A DNA stretch of 64,000 nucleotides, from assembly GCF_947498825.1 (NCBI RefSeq), contig NZ_CANMLV010000006.1, positions 173,077 through 237,076 on the forward strand, written 5' to 3'. Each line of letters starts with the position of its first letter. Position 1 is the stretch's first letter. Source of the DNA: an uncultured Cedecea sp. (GTDB lineage Bacteria > Pseudomonadota > Gammaproteobacteria > Enterobacterales > Enterobacteriaceae). Below the pieces are notes generated by a model. That model saw only the letters and a program-made list of their open reading frames with translations. It had not been told where the DNA came from and did no database searches. Of the stretch, positions 19,116 to 29,279 are shown in pieces. The position numbers and the translations under genes were made by a program.

Positions 19116-20130
19116 GAGCAAAAAAGTCATCACTATGGCACATGGTAGCGGTGGCCGTGCCATGCAACAAATAATCGAACAGATGTTTCTGAGCGCGTTT
19201 AATAACCCTTGGTTGAATGAGCGGGAAGATGCTGCACGGTTATCCTTAGCCAGTCTGAGTGCGCAGGGCGACCGTCTGGCGTTTACCACTGACAGCTATG
19301 TCATTGACCCTGTTTTTTTTCCCGGCGGCAATATCGGCAAACTGGCGGTGTGCGGAACGGCAAACGATTTGGCAGTCAGTGGCGCAACCCCTGCTTATCT
19401 CTCTTGCGGTTTTATCCTGGAGGAAGGTTTACCGCTTGATGATTTGCAGACGATTGTCAGCAGCATGGCTCAGACTGCACGCGATGCAGGCATAGCGATT
19501 GTTACGGGTGATACCAAAGTGGTTCAGCGCGGTGCTGCGGATAAAATATTTATTAATACCACCGGAATGGGGGTGATCCCAGCGACGGTTAACTGGGCTG
19601 CAAGCGCGATTAAAGCCGGTGATAAGGTCATCGTCAGTGGCACATTGGGTGACCACGGAGCGACTATTCTTAATCTGCGCGAAAACTTAGGTATGGATTT
19701 AGGCGTGGAGAGTGACTGTGCGGTGTTGGCGCCGCTGATTGCCCCTCTGCGTGAACTCGCTGGCGTTCATGCTTTACGTGATGCGACCCGCGGCGGCGTG
19801 AATGCGATTTTGCATGAGTTCAGTGCGGCCAGTGGTCTGGGCATGTGTATCGATGAAAATAGCTTGCCAGTGAAACCGGCGGTGCGGGGTGTTTGCGAAT
19901 TACTCGGGCTGGAACCGCTAAATTTTGCCAATGAGGGTAAAATGGTGGTGGTGGTCTCTGCCCAGGCAGAGGAAATGGCATTGAGTCTGTTGCGCAGTCA
20001 CCCGTTGGGGATAGATGCCACAGTAATCGGTGAGGTGACAGAAAATCCGCAAGTGTGCTTGCGCGGTGCTTTAGGCATTTCTCGTCAGTTAATGTTGCCC
20101 CATGCTGAGCCTTTACCTCGTATTTGTTGA
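19108..20130 (+). CDS. hypE: HypE, thiocyanate-forming dehydratase
   Basis: 340 residues. HypE accepts the carbamoyl group from HypF on its C-terminal cysteine and dehydrates it with ATP to a thiocyanate, the cyanide donor. AIR-synthase-like fold with AHGSGGRAMQQ at the N-terminus, TDSYVIDPVFFPGG, GDTKVV and DATRGGVN; the essential C-terminal PRIC is intact. ATG overlaps hypD by 8 bp. Last hyp gene; fhlA follows after ~100 bp. Confidence 0.96.
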   Translation: MHESKKVITMAHGSGGRAMQQIIEQMFLSAFNNPWLNEREDAARLSLASLSAQGDRLAFTTDSYVIDPVFFPGGNIGKLAVCGTANDLAVSGATPAYLSCGFILEEGLPLDDLQTIVSSMAQTARDAGIAIVTGDTKVVQRGAADKIFINTTGMGVIPATVNWAASAIKAGDKVIVSGTLGDHGATILNLRENLGMDLGVESDCAVLAPLIAPLRELAGVHALRDATRGGVNAILHEFSAASGLGMCIDENSLPVKPAVRGVCELLGLEPLNFANEGKMVVVVSAQAEEMALSLLRSHPLGIDATVIGEVTENPQVCLRGALGISRQLMLPHAEPLPRIC

Positions 20131-20233
20131 TCTTGTCAGGGGCTCGACTACGTTGAAAGGAGTAAACTTTTTTCAGCGTCTTAATATTGAAGCAGCTTGT
20201 TTCCAATAATCGATGTTATTCAGAGCAAACACT

Positions 20234-22315
20234 ATGCAGAGTTCCACTATGAGCGTCACAAAACACAAAGGATTACTGGAGCTGGCACGTACATTGTTGC
20301 AGCAACAGAATATGACCTCGCTGCTGGAAACCTTAACTCAGGTTATACAGACAGCAGGGATAGCGGATGCCGTAACACTCGTACTGTTCGATGAAAATAG
20401 TGCCCGTGTCAGCTTTTATGGTATCGATGCACAACGTCTGCCTGTGACCTACGAAGATGAAACGCTGCTTGCTGGCGGACCCGTACACGATTTGCTCACG
20501 CATCCTAAAACATCGGCCTGGAGCTGGGAAGCTTTACACTTTCGCTATCCTCAGCTGGCTGCGCTCAAACTTTATCCTGATTTTTCAAACTATTGTATGG
20601 TGCCTTTGCGGATCTCGACACGCATACAGGGTGGGTGTGAGTTCATGCGCCAGCATGGCGACCCCTTCAGCCTGGACGATCAGAATGGTTTATATGAGCT
20701 TTGTTTATTGACTGCCATTGCCGTAGAACAAATCCAGTTGCGTCAGAATGCTCTACACCAGCAGTCCATGTTGCGTCATGAACGCGATGATTTCCGTATT
20801 CTGGTGGATATCACTAATGCGGTATTGTCGAAACGCGATCTTGATGAACTGACCGGTGAAATCGCCAGAACCATCCATCATTTCTTCCATATTAATGCTA
20901 TCAGCATTGTACTCTGTGATGCGGACAAAGAGAGTGAACAGGCCGATGTCTACTCCACGCATTATCTGTCCAGCCATATTGAGGAACGTGAACAGTCCCA
21001 TATGATACTGGACGGTTCGCTGGAACAGCAGGTAATGAAAAACGGCAAAATGCTGCTGATGAATGTGAAGGCCGGGGAAGGGATTGATAGTGATGAAAAT
21101 AAATTTTTCAATCGATTGTGGCGCGACCAAACGAAAAGTTTGTGCATGTTGCCGTTGTGCTTTGGCCATAAAACATTAGGCGTACTTGAGTTAGCCCGAT
21201 GCCAGCCAGATAACTTTAATGCTGCAAACCTGCGGGTATTACAGCAAATTGCCGCGCGTATTGCGATTGCGGTGGATAATGCCCTGGCCTACCAGGAAAT
21301 TAAAAGTCTTAAAGAAAAACTTCAGCACGAAAATCTCTATCTCACCGAGCAAATCAACAGTAACAACCCGAACTTCAGCGATATTGTCGGACGCAGTTCC
21401 AGCATGTCTGCGGTACTTAAGCAGGTTGAGATCGTCGCGAAAAGTGATTGTACAGTGCTTATTCTTGGTGAAACGGGAACCGGTAAAGAGCTGATTGCCC
21501 GGGCAATCCATGACTTGGGCGATCGTCGTCAGCAGCGTATGGTTAAAATGAACTGTGCGGCAATGCCAGCCGGACTCATGGAAAGTGATTTGTTTGGTCA
21601 TGAAAAGGGGTCATTTACCGGGGCAACCACTCAACGCATGGGGCGTTTTGAACTGGCGGATAAAAGCACCTTATTTCTTGATGAAGTAGGGGAAATACCC
21701 ATTGAACTACAGCCAAAACTTCTGCGTATTCTGCAAGAACAGGAATTTGAGCGCGTCGGTGGCAGTAAACTCATTTCGGTGGATGTCCGTATTATTGCGG
21801 CAACCAACCGGGATCTGGGGCAGATGGTAATGGATAAAGAGTTTCGTAGCGATCTCTTTTACCGGCTGAACGTTTTCCCTATTATGATCCCGCCGTTACG
21901 TGAACGGCCTGAAGATATTCCCCAGCTGGTGAAATTTCTCACCTATAAAATTGCCAAGCGTATGAAACGCACTATTGACAGTATTCCGTCAGAAACGCTT
22001 CGTCAGCTCAGCCGCATGCCGTGGCCCGGTAATGTGCGTGAGCTTGAAAATGTGATTGAGCGTGCGGTGCTGTTATCCCGAGGTACCGTGCTGGATTTAC
22101 AACTTCCGGAAATAAAATATCCGTTAAATGTTGTGGCTTCAACACCTCCCCCGGCACCTATGGTGCATGAGGATGACGAGCGTGAGCATATTATTCAGGT
22201 ATTAAAAGAAACGAATGGCGTGGTTGCCGGGCCCAGGGGGGCAGCGCAACGCCTGGGATTAAAACGCACAACCTTATTATCAAGAATGAAAAAACTGGGT
22301 ATTAGCGTAAATTGA
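20234..22315 (+). CDS. fhlA: FhlA, formate-responsive sigma-54 activator
   Basis: About 693 residues. N-terminal formate-sensing region with GAF domains (~1-380), AAA+ sigma-54 interaction domain (~390-620: GETGTGKE Walker A, FLDEVGEIP Walker B, RNVREL-like PGNVRELENVIERA), and a C-terminal Fis-type helix-turn-helix ending RLGLKRTTLLSRMKKLG. The sigma-54 contact loop reads GSFTGA rather than GAFTGA. The start is uncertain: 20213, 20234 and 20249 are in frame and none has a strong ribosome site; an AAAGGAG at ~20157 is too far upstream. Likely activates the hydN, hyc, hyp and hyf units seen here. Confidence 0.94.
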   Translation: MQSSTMSVTKHKGLLELARTLLQQQNMTSLLETLTQVIQTAGIADAVTLVLFDENSARVSFYGIDAQRLPVTYEDETLLAGGPVHDLLTHPKTSAWSWEALHFRYPQLAALKLYPDFSNYCMVPLRISTRIQGGCEFMRQHGDPFSLDDQNGLYELCLLTAIAVEQIQLRQNALHQQSMLRHERDDFRILVDITNAVLSKRDLDELTGEIARTIHHFFHINAISIVLCDADKESEQADVYSTHYLSSHIEEREQSHMILDGSLEQQVMKNGKMLLMNVKAGEGIDSDENKFFNRLWRDQTKSLCMLPLCFGHKTLGVLELARCQPDNFNAANLRVLQQIAARIAIAVDNALAYQEIKSLKEKLQHENLYLTEQINSNNPNFSDIVGRSSSMSAVLKQVEIVAKSDCTVLILGETGTGKELIARAIHDLGDRRQQRMVKMNCAAMPAGLMESDLFGHEKGSFTGATTQRMGRFELADKSTLFLDEVGEIPIELQPKLLRILQEQEFERVGGSKLISVDVRIIAATNRDLGQMVMDKEFRSDLFYRLNVFPIMIPPLRERPEDIPQLVKFLTYKIAKRMKRTIDSIPSETLRQLSRMPWPGNVRELENVIERAVLLSRGTVLDLQLPEIKYPLNVVASTPPPAPMVHEDDEREHIIQVLKETNGVVAGPRGAAQRLGLKRTTLLSRMKKLGISVN

Positions 22316-22351
22316 GGGTTTATTGCACTCAGAAAATATTCCAGACAGACT

Positions 22352-22376
22352 GGTCGTGATGATATTTATCACGACC
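22352..22376 (+). terminator. Hairpin downstream of fhlA
   Basis: GGTCGTGAT / ATCACGACC with a 7-nt loop, ~35 bp after fhlA. No T-run follows, so termination is uncertain. Confidence 0.5.
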
Positions 22377-22524
22377 CAAACCGCTAAGCTCGCTCTCTTT
22401 CTGAATTAAAAATGAACTCACATTTGTTTCATAGAACCTGTTTTTATGATTTTTCCTAATGAAAATACATAAATGGAAACATATTATGCCGGCATAAAAA
22501 CACGTATATATGGAAACCTGCTTA

Positions 22525-23232
22525 ATGAAAAAAACCTTTATCGCTTCAACAGTCGCTATCGCGACGCTTTATACCTGCGCTGTATCTGCAAACAATGGTG
22601 TCTATGTTACAGGTGAGTTAGGTTCATCTGTCGTTAATATTCACGATACCAAAGCAGATTACTCAGAAGCCGTTTCAGGTATTGTGGACTATCGCCAGAC
22701 AACGAAACTGTCAAATACCAATAAGGGCGTTTTTAGTGGTGGTATTGCTGTCGGCTACGATTTTAACGACCAGGGTAAGCTTCCGGTAAGACTAGAGCTT
22801 GCAGCAAAATTCAGAGGGAACGCTGAAGGTTCGCAGACATTAACAGATGAATACGGCTATTCTGATACCGTCAAAAACAAAGTCCGAATGGACACTTATA
22901 TGGTCAATGGTTACTACGATTTTTATAATTCATCAGACTTCACCCCTTATCTGACCGCGGGTGTGGGTTTATCGCGCCTGAAACATAAAATTTCAGATGG
23001 CAGCGGGGAATCTATGTCTGCCAGTGCAAATAATTTTGCCTGGGGTGTGGGTGCGGGTGTGAAATATGCCGTCACATCCAATATATCTGTCGATGCCAGC
23101 TACAGGTATGTGGATGGCGGGAAGGTGACCAACAGCAGAACGGATAATTTTGGTTCTTACACTGGAACGCTGGATACAACAACGAAAGCAGCTTCAAACG
23201 ATCTTATGCTGGGTGTTTCATATAAATTTTAA
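22525..23232 (+). CDS. Outer-membrane beta-barrel protein (OmpX/Opa-like porin family)
   Basis: 235 residues from the ATG at 22525. Signal peptide MKKTFIASTVAIATLYTCAVSA, likely cleaved after VSA, then NNGVYVTGELG. Alternating hydrophobic/polar strands (FSGGIAVGYDF, PVRLELAAKF, TYMVNGYYDFYN, YLTAGVGLSRLKHK, FAWGVGAGVKYAV, ISVDASYRYVDGG) and a C-terminal phenylalanine (LMLGVSYKF) are hallmarks of an eight-stranded barrel recognised by BAM. It sits between fhlA and focA but nothing ties it to hydrogen metabolism; adhesin, immune-evasion or small-porin roles are all possible. Confidence 0.85.
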   Translation: MKKTFIASTVAIATLYTCAVSANNGVYVTGELGSSVVNIHDTKADYSEAVSGIVDYRQTTKLSNTNKGVFSGGIAVGYDFNDQGKLPVRLELAAKFRGNAEGSQTLTDEYGYSDTVKNKVRMDTYMVNGYYDFYNSSDFTPYLTAGVGLSRLKHKISDGSGESMSASANNFAWGVGAGVKYAVTSNISVDASYRYVDGGKVTNSRTDNFGSYTGTLDTTTKAASNDLMLGVSYKF

Positions 23233-23239
23233 AAAGTAT

Positions 23240-23266
23240 GGGGGTATTAGCAGTATACGTACCCCC
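23240..23266. terminator. Hairpin between convergent barrel gene and focA
   Basis: GGGGGTA / TACCCCC with a 13-nt loop, followed by a second GTAGTGG/CCACTAC pair at 23278-23305. Located between convergent genes, so a bidirectional terminator is likely although T-runs are weak. Confidence 0.5.
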
Positions 23267-23320
23267 TGAACTGACAGGTAGTGGTAGTGTTATTTTTGCC
23301 ACTACACCTCGAAAGTAAAC

Positions 23321-24172
23321 TTAATGGCTCTGCTGTCGCAGATAAATTATCCAGTAAGTTATACCTACCAAAACTCCGCCGCCAATAATATTCCCGATGG
23401 TGACCGGAATTAAATTATCAGTAATAAATTGTGAAATATTGAGTGCCGGAAAGGCATCAGGGCTTTGGTGTATCTGTGACCAGAAACTGTCAGGTGAAAA
23501 ATAGCGTATAATAACGGCTAAAGGGATCAGAAACATATTGGCAATGCTGTGCTCAAAACCACTGCAAACAAATACACTTATGGGTAACAGCATGGCGAAT
23601 ATTTTATCTAACAAAGTATGCCCGGAATAACTTAGCCATACCGCCAGGCAGACCATCATATTAGCAAGGGTACCGAGACAAACGGCTTCAAAGAATGTGT
23701 GATGCATTTTATGGTCGGCAGTCTGTAATACATTTAATCCCCACTGACCCTCACCGGACATCATTTGCCCTGAAGACCAAATCAGGGCAACAAAAAATAA
23801 TGCGCCGACAAGATTACCAAAATAAACAATCAGCCAGTTTATTATCAGTGCTGGCCAGGATATCAGACCACTGGCTTTTGCCATCACAGTCAGTACGGTA
23901 GAGGTAAACAAATCGGCCCCCCCGACCACGACAAGGATAAGTCCAAGGGTAAAGCATATACCACCAAGAAATTTAACCGGGGCCGCAATGGGACCGGGTC
24001 CGCTGGTGACGGTGATATAGGCAACGAAACCGATTGAAATAAAAACCCCGGCAGTAATTGCCAGGAAGAATGACAGTGATTTCTTTTTCTTGGTTTTATA
24101 GAGACCGACCTGTTCAGCTATTTTGGCCATTTCCGGAGGAAGACGCAGATCAAATGAATTTTCAGTACTCAT
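23321..24172 (-). CDS. focA: Formate channel, FNT family (FocA/FocB)
   Basis: 283 residues from the ATG at 24172, which has an AGGAG site 7 bp upstream; a more distal ATG at 24202 lacks one. Inner-membrane pentameric formate/nitrite channel with six membrane helices. The FNT signatures are visible: GGICFTLGLILVVVGGADLF, IYFGNLVGAL-like VYFGNLVGALFF, and GFEHSIANMF, which holds the pore histidine. It probably exchanges formate for FHL. It lies downstream of hyfF but is separated by 400 bp and a terminator, so it is likely its own unit. FocA versus FocB cannot be separated. Confidence 0.92.
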   Translation of the reverse strand: MSTENSFDLRLPPEMAKIAEQVGLYKTKKKKSLSFFLAITAGVFISIGFVAYITVTSGPGPIAAPVKFLGGICFTLGLILVVVGGADLFTSTVLTVMAKASGLISWPALIINWLIVYFGNLVGALFFVALIWSSGQMMSGEGQWGLNVLQTADHKMHHTFFEAVCLGTLANMMVCLAVWLSYSGHTLLDKIFAMLLPISVFVCSGFEHSIANMFLIPLAVIIRYFSPDSFWSQIHQSPDAFPALNISQFITDNLIPVTIGNIIGGGVLVGITYWIIYLRQQSH

Positions 24173-24512
24173 AATAACTCCTGCATTTTTTTGATGAGGC
24201 ATTTTTTGCTGCGGTTTATATATCTATGGTAACGTTTAATTTATGGCGAAAATATCGATCCAAGTATCAAAAAAAGACATTGGCTAAATATTTTGTGTTT
24301 TATTTTTTTTGTTGTTGATTATTGATGATTCTTTGATTTTTATATAAAACAAAGGTGTTTGGGCTGTCAGAAATAGAGGGATGATTTAATACGCATTGCT
24401 AATTACTTGGATTAATTTCAGATGAGATTGGGGAGTGATCAGCAGATTGCTATTTTAAATATACTTTGAAAGTTAATACTTAATATCGCGGATGAACGCA
24501 GGAAATATCTAA
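24173..24512. other. AT-rich spacer upstream of focA
   Basis: Holds no gene. Very AT-rich with T-runs at 24300; presumably the focA promoter. I find no TGGCAC-type sigma-54 element here. Confidence 0.5.
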
Positions 24513-24541
24513 CGCACAGGCGTTAGATATCTCATGTGTCA
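24513..24541 (-). terminator. Terminator of the hyfA-F operon
   Basis: Perfect 11-bp stem ATATCTAACGC / GCGTTAGATAT with a 4-nt loop, ~40 bp after the hyfF stop, followed on the minus strand by TTTCC. Confidence 0.7.
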
Positions 24542-24579
24542 TTTCATCTTATTTTCGCGTTTGTCACAGGTGCAGATGA

Positions 24580-26175
24580 TTATTTCACCGATGATCCGTT
24601 AATCTCCACTTGATAGCTTATCGCTGAATTATCTGAACCCGCAGCCCACGGCCAGTCAAAATGCGGTGAAGCCGTAGAGTGGTCGGTATGCAGTACTACG
24701 GAAGCCGCATTTTCCAGGATTTGAACCACTGGCTGGGGAATATGGGTCCCCATCACCAGCATCAGTACCAGTAAAATCGCCATCGGGAGGGTAGTCAGTA
24801 TGCCCAGTTCACCTTTGCGAGTCGGTTCTGGTGCCTTACCAAACAGAACACAGCCGACCATACGGACCAGGCCGCCAAGGACCAAGGTTAACAGCAGTAA
24901 CAGAATTATGGTCAGCCAGATATGGTCTGCACTCAGACCTGCAATCACCGTCATAAATTCGCTGAGGAAGACGTTAAACGGCGGCATACCGCCCAGAGCC
25001 AGCGCACCACCTGCCAGCAGCAGCGCCGAGAAAGGCATCACTTTTAGCATTCCTCTGGCAACGGTCATATCCCTGGTTCCGTATTTCAGTAAAACATTAC
25101 CTGATCCGCAGAACAGCAGGGTTTTACCCAGGCTATGATTAAGGGTATGCAGCATGGCAGCAAGAATACCCAATGGGCCACCGATACCCAGTGCAACAGC
25201 AATCAACCCCATGTTCTCGACAGAAGAGTAGGCCAGCAAGCGTTTAATATCATTCTGTACCAGGATAAAAAAGGCTGCGACAGCGACAGATAACATGCCA
25301 AACACCACCAGCAAGGTGCGGGTGAAATGGTCGCCAATCGCCTGATTGATAATAATGTTATAGCGAATGATCACCAGCAGTGCGCAGTTAAGCAGGGCGG
25401 CTGAGAGCAAGGCACTGACAGGACTTGGTGCTTCACTGTGGGCATCGGGAAGCCAGGCATGCATCGGGAACAACCCTGTTTTGGTGCCAAAACCGATGAG
25501 TACAAAGACGAACGCCAGTTTCATCAGCGTTGGATCGAGTTCTGAGGCATGCTTCAGGACTTCGGTCCAGAAAATCGCATCATTCGGGTCAGGAAGAAGC
25601 GTTGTCGCGTTGGCGTATACCAGGATGGTGCCAAATAAACCAAAAGCGACGCCGACGGAGCAAATGATAACGTACTTCCAGGCGGCTTCCAGAGAGGAAC
25701 GCTTGCTGTAAGTTCCCACCAGAAATACTGAACTCAGCGTAGTCGCTTCAATCGCGGCCCACATCATAATCAGGTTATTACTGGTAATCACCAGCAGCAT
25801 AGTGAAAATAAACAGATGGAAGAAGCCGTAGTAGTGACATAATCCCTTCACACTGACAGCGCCGTCGTCAACCTCATGGCGCATATAGCCGACAGAGTAG
25901 AGCCCGGTGATAAAGCTTACGATCCCAAGAATCGCTAAGAACAATGCGGTAAGACTGTCGAGATGGAGCCATTTATCGGCCACCAGCATGTCGCCCTGCT
26001 GATAAATTAGAGTCACGACCCATAGGGTCTCTGCCAGAATAGCGACAATTCCAATTGAATGCAGTGCTGTTGTCAGTGCGCGCGCAGTATCACCTGCCAG
26101 ACGGCAGGTAAAGTTAAGTATTGCGATACACAGTGGTGTCAGCAGCAAAATTAATAGTACGGATGTTGTACTCAT
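24580..26175 (-). CDS. hyfF: HyfF, antiporter-like membrane subunit of hydrogenase-4
   Basis: 531 residues, about 14 membrane helices; Mrp/NuoN-like subunit expected to translocate protons or cations. Typical blocks: [50 protein letters not shown] and [15 protein letters not shown], containing the conserved membrane lysines and glutamate. No counterpart exists in hydrogenase-3. Last gene of the hyf unit; 4 bp after hyfE. Confidence 0.94.
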   Translation of the reverse strand: MSTTSVLLILLLTPLCIAILNFTCRLAGDTARALTTALHSIGIVAILAETLWVVTLIYQQGDMLVADKWLHLDSLTALFLAILGIVSFITGLYSVGYMRHEVDDGAVSVKGLCHYYGFFHLFIFTMLLVITSNNLIMMWAAIEATTLSSVFLVGTYSKRSSLEAAWKYVIICSVGVAFGLFGTILVYANATTLLPDPNDAIFWTEVLKHASELDPTLMKLAFVFVLIGFGTKTGLFPMHAWLPDAHSEAPSPVSALLSAALLNCALLVIIRYNIIINQAIGDHFTRTLLVVFGMLSVAVAAFFILVQNDIKRLLAYSSVENMGLIAVALGIGGPLGILAAMLHTLNHSLGKTLLFCGSGNVLLKYGTRDMTVARGMLKVMPFSALLLAGGALALGGMPPFNVFLSEFMTVIAGLSADHIWLTIILLLLLTLVLGGLVRMVGCVLFGKAPEPTRKGELGILTTLPMAILLVLMLVMGTHIPQPVVQILENAASVVLHTDHSTASPHFDWPWAAGSDNSAISYQVEINGSSVK

Positions 26176-26179
26176 TCCG

Positions 26180-26836
26180 TTACCCCTTTAGCGCTGTCAG
26201 TTGGTCGACACTCAAGGTATTCAGAGTGCGCCAGATTTTACGAGCCAGTACCGCCATGATAATGACAGCAAAAATTGCGTCAGTGGCGATACCAATTTCG
26301 ACCAGTTCCGGGGCTTTATTCGCCAGTAAGGCCAGAGTCAGATGCGAACCGTTTTCCATCAGGCAGTAACCGAATACTTGCTTGAGAATATTGCGCTGCG
26401 TGACAATGCAGAGAATACCGAGCAGGAAATGGCCGAGCGAAACGGCGAGGGCAGGTTTTAGCTCCGCAATCAGCGGTATTTGTACCGGCTCAACCACAAA
26501 CCAGCACAGCACCACGATGATTGCGGTGAACAGCATTAATACGGGAAAGCCTATAACGCTGCCCTCATGTTCCGGGTCGCGCATATGACGAAACGCATAG
26601 CCCATAATGACAGGAACCAGAACCACTTTAGTAATAAAGGCACTGATCGCCCACATATAGAGACTATGTGCGTTAAGGGTGTAGGCGAGGGTGATAAAAA
26701 TAGTCACCAGTATTAACGACTGCAGCGCATAGAACCAGCAGGATACGGTGGGGCGCTTTGCCCCGATAACTACCAGCGAAGTTAACATCATTAACCCCGC
26801 AAGGTTATTGATAATCAGTGAACCAGTCATACTCAT
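26180..26836 (-). CDS. hyfE: HyfE, NuoK-like membrane subunit of hydrogenase-4
   Basis: 218 residues with about seven helices. HyfE is an extended NuoK/MrpC-type subunit specific to hydrogenase-4 and related complexes. Visible features are [23 protein letters not shown] at the N-terminus, [12 protein letters not shown] near 160 (NuoK-like glutamate) and [15 protein letters not shown]. Sits 6 bp after hyfD and 4 bp before hyfF. Confidence 0.92.
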   Translation of the reverse strand: MSMTGSLIINNLAGLMMLTSLVVIGAKRPTVSCWFYALQSLILVTIFITLAYTLNAHSLYMWAISAFITKVVLVPVIMGYAFRHMRDPEHEGSVIGFPVLMLFTAIIVVLCWFVVEPVQIPLIAELKPALAVSLGHFLLGILCIVTQRNILKQVFGYCLMENGSHLTLALLANKAPELVEIGIATDAIFAVIIMAVLARKIWRTLNTLSVDQLTALKG

Positions 26837-26842
26837 TCTCCC

Positions 26843-28300
26843 TTATCCAAGCCAGCTAATAGCGATAACACTGGAGCAGAACGACATCACGATCAGGACC
26901 AGCAACACCAGACGCATTGAGTGTGGTAACGGTGAGGCCTGAATCAGCTCCTCATTAGGTTCTCCAGGAACCACACGACCAAACCAGTAAATAAGCCAGG
27001 CAAAACTGGCGACTGATTCAATCAACACCAGTAGCATCAGCGGCGTCATGACCCAAAATTCGCTCGACATTTCAAAACCTGCAGCGAATACCGGGAATTT
27101 ACTAAAGAAGCCGTTCAGCGGAGGCACACCGGCAATAGCCAAGGCGGCAACACAAAAACCGATTCCGACTAAGGGCATTTTGCTCAGTATCCCCCGTAAC
27201 CGCGGCAGCATACGGGTGCCACAGCAGTAACTGAGAGACCCCGCCACAAGGAAGAAGAGGCTTTTCGCAAAAGCGTGGTTAAAGATGTAGGCAATACCAC
27301 CATCAAAGGCTTCTTTTGAACCGAAGATAGCAATCGACAGGGTGAGGAACATATAACCCAACTGGGTGATAGTTGACCAGGCCAGCAACCGTTTCATGTC
27401 TTTTTGCGGCAGATACATCATAAAGCCGTAAATAATGGTGAGGGTTGCCATCACCATACCTATCCAGCCGATGATATGAGGTACGTGACCTGATTCATAA
27501 ATGGCGCGAGCGAAGATATAGACCCCCACTTTTACCATCGATGCTGCGTGTAAATAGGCACTGACAGGCGTCGGGGCTTCCATTGCATCGGGTAGCCAGG
27601 CTTGCATCGGTAACTGCGCTGATTTACCCCAGGCAGCAAACATAATACCGCCGAAGACCAGCAGAGCTGGTGTCCCTTCCAGTTGCGACATAGCGCTCAG
27701 CGCAAAGGTTCCTGTCGTGATAAACAGCGTTGCGGCGGCAATAAATAGCCCTAGCGAAGCAACGTGGGTGATCAGCAGAGCTTTCATCGCTGAACGCTGC
27801 GATTTCTCTGTCTGGTAATAGCCAATTAATGCCCAGGAACAGCCACCGGTAATTTCAAAAAACAGTAGCTGTCCGAGAATGGTTGATGAGAGCACCAGCC
27901 CGACCATCGCACCAATAAACACCAGCAGGAAGGCGTAGTAGCGATTCCCCCCTTCATCCGCATGTTCGCGGTTACCCTCGTTAAGGTAGCCGAGGGAGTA
28001 GATGCTGACCAGTAAGCCGAGAAACACCACCGCGAAGACAATCAGTGTACTGATGCGGTCAAAAATAAAGCCAAACAGGGCAATATCACCGTAGTGCAGC
28101 AGAGTGATTGTCAGGTCAGCTTTATCATTGGCCAGAAATTCCCAGCCCAGCAGCAGGGTTCCCAGAGTCGCCAGCAAGGCAAACAAAGTACAGACCCACT
28201 TGGCAATCAGTTTAGGAGAACAGGCGGTCAATAATGCGCCAATAAAGGGTAGCAACAAAGTTGCCAGCGCCGTATTGGTCATAAAGGATGAACTTTCCAT
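26843..28300 (-). CDS. hyfD: HyfD, antiporter-like membrane subunit of hydrogenase-4
   Basis: 485 residues, about 13-14 helices, NuoM/NuoL-like. Conserved stretches are FFEITGGCSWALIGYYQTEKSQRSA, FAAWGKSAQLPMQAWLPDAMEAPTP, SAYLHAASMVKVGVYIFARA and YIFNHAFAKSLFFLVAG. Proton/cation-pumping subunit that is absent from hydrogenase-3. An internal Met (residue 7, MTNTALATLLLPFIGALL) fits the E. coli start better, but either is possible. 17 bp after hyfC. Confidence 0.94.
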   Translation of the reverse strand: MESSSFMTNTALATLLLPFIGALLTACSPKLIAKWVCTLFALLATLGTLLLGWEFLANDKADLTITLLHYGDIALFGFIFDRISTLIVFAVVFLGLLVSIYSLGYLNEGNREHADEGGNRYYAFLLVFIGAMVGLVLSSTILGQLLFFEITGGCSWALIGYYQTEKSQRSAMKALLITHVASLGLFIAAATLFITTGTFALSAMSQLEGTPALLVFGGIMFAAWGKSAQLPMQAWLPDAMEAPTPVSAYLHAASMVKVGVYIFARAIYESGHVPHIIGWIGMVMATLTIIYGFMMYLPQKDMKRLLAWSTITQLGYMFLTLSIAIFGSKEAFDGGIAYIFNHAFAKSLFFLVAGSLSYCCGTRMLPRLRGILSKMPLVGIGFCVAALAIAGVPPLNGFFSKFPVFAAGFEMSSEFWVMTPLMLLVLIESVASFAWLIYWFGRVVPGEPNEELIQASPLPHSMRLVLLVLIVMSFCSSVIAISWLG

Positions 28301-28317
28301 AACGGTTTCCAGGCTCC

Positions 28318-29268
28318 TTACAGACCAGTTAAATAAAATACAAAGGAGAATGCTGCAACGCCGAACCCAATCCAGGTCACCTGGTGGGTCAGCAGAAAAC
28401 GACCACGTGCCAGGGTATTTTCAAAAAGAGAGGCGAGGATAAAAATGACCAGTAGCTTGATAAGCATCAAAACCAGCGCCAGCCCCAGCGCACCCAGGGT
28501 CATTTCCGCCGCTTTTCCAAACGGAATGAAGATAGCGAGAAAGAGTTCTGCTACCACGACCTGTTTCAGGCCTATCCCCCATTTCACCAGAGCCAGACCC
28601 GAGCCGGAATATTCAGTCAGAGGACCTTCCTGCAGCTCTTGCTCGGCTTCGGCGACATCGAACGGGATTTTGCCCATTTCGATAAAGCAGGCAAAAGCAC
28701 AGGCCAGAAGCGCCAGTAAAGTTGCGGTAGGAGCACTCCAGCCCGCGGTTAGCGTTGCGCTGATGGTGCCAATATTGGTCGACCCGGCGATAAGTGCTAC
28801 CACCAACAGACCCAGTATTAATGTGGGTTCCACCAGCACGCCGAGTGTCAGCTCGCGACTGGCACCGATACCGGCAAAAGGACTGCCTGTATCCAGCCCG
28901 GAGAGCGCAAAGAAGAAACGAAACAGGGCAAACAGATATAACAGTGTGATGATATCTCCGGCACCGCCGAAAGGAGAGGTGAGGGTGAAAACCGGGAGTG
29001 TCATTGAGACCAGCAGCATACTGCTGAGCAACACCCAAGGCGTCACACGGAAGATAGCGCCTGACTGCGCGGGCGCTACGTCCTGGCGTTGGAGCAGTTT
29101 AAAAATATCTCGGTAGTCCTGCCAGATACCCGGCCCGCTACGTGAGTGCATGACGGCCCGGATCTGACGTGAAATACCGGTAAACAGCGGTGTCAGAAAT
29201 AACAGGACAGCGGCCTGAAAAAGCGCAAAGATGCCCATCATTAGCGACGGTGATTCTTGTAATGTCAT
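28318..29268 (-). CDS. hyfC: HyfC, NuoH-like membrane anchor of hydrogenase-4
   Basis: 316 residues from the ATG at 29268 (GGGGAGA site; an upstream in-frame ATG would lie inside hyfB). NuoH/HycD homologue with about eight helices that joins soluble and membrane arms. Family features: MHSRSGPGIWQDYRDIFKLL, TGSPFAGIGASRELTLGVLVEP and KIPFDVAEAEQELQEGPLTEYSG. 11 bp after hyfB. As no hycD is present, HyfC must supply the quinone-site-like interface to HycE/HycG (inference). Confidence 0.94.
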   Translation of the reverse strand: MTLQESPSLMMGIFALFQAAVLLFLTPLFTGISRQIRAVMHSRSGPGIWQDYRDIFKLLQRQDVAPAQSGAIFRVTPWVLLSSMLLVSMTLPVFTLTSPFGGAGDIITLLYLFALFRFFFALSGLDTGSPFAGIGASRELTLGVLVEPTLILGLLVVALIAGSTNIGTISATLTAGWSAPTATLLALLACAFACFIEMGKIPFDVAEAEQELQEGPLTEYSGSGLALVKWGIGLKQVVVAELFLAIFIPFGKAAEMTLGALGLALVLMLIKLLVIFILASLFENTLARGRFLLTHQVTWIGFGVAAFSFVFYLTGL

Positions 29269-29279
29269 GGTTTCTCCCC

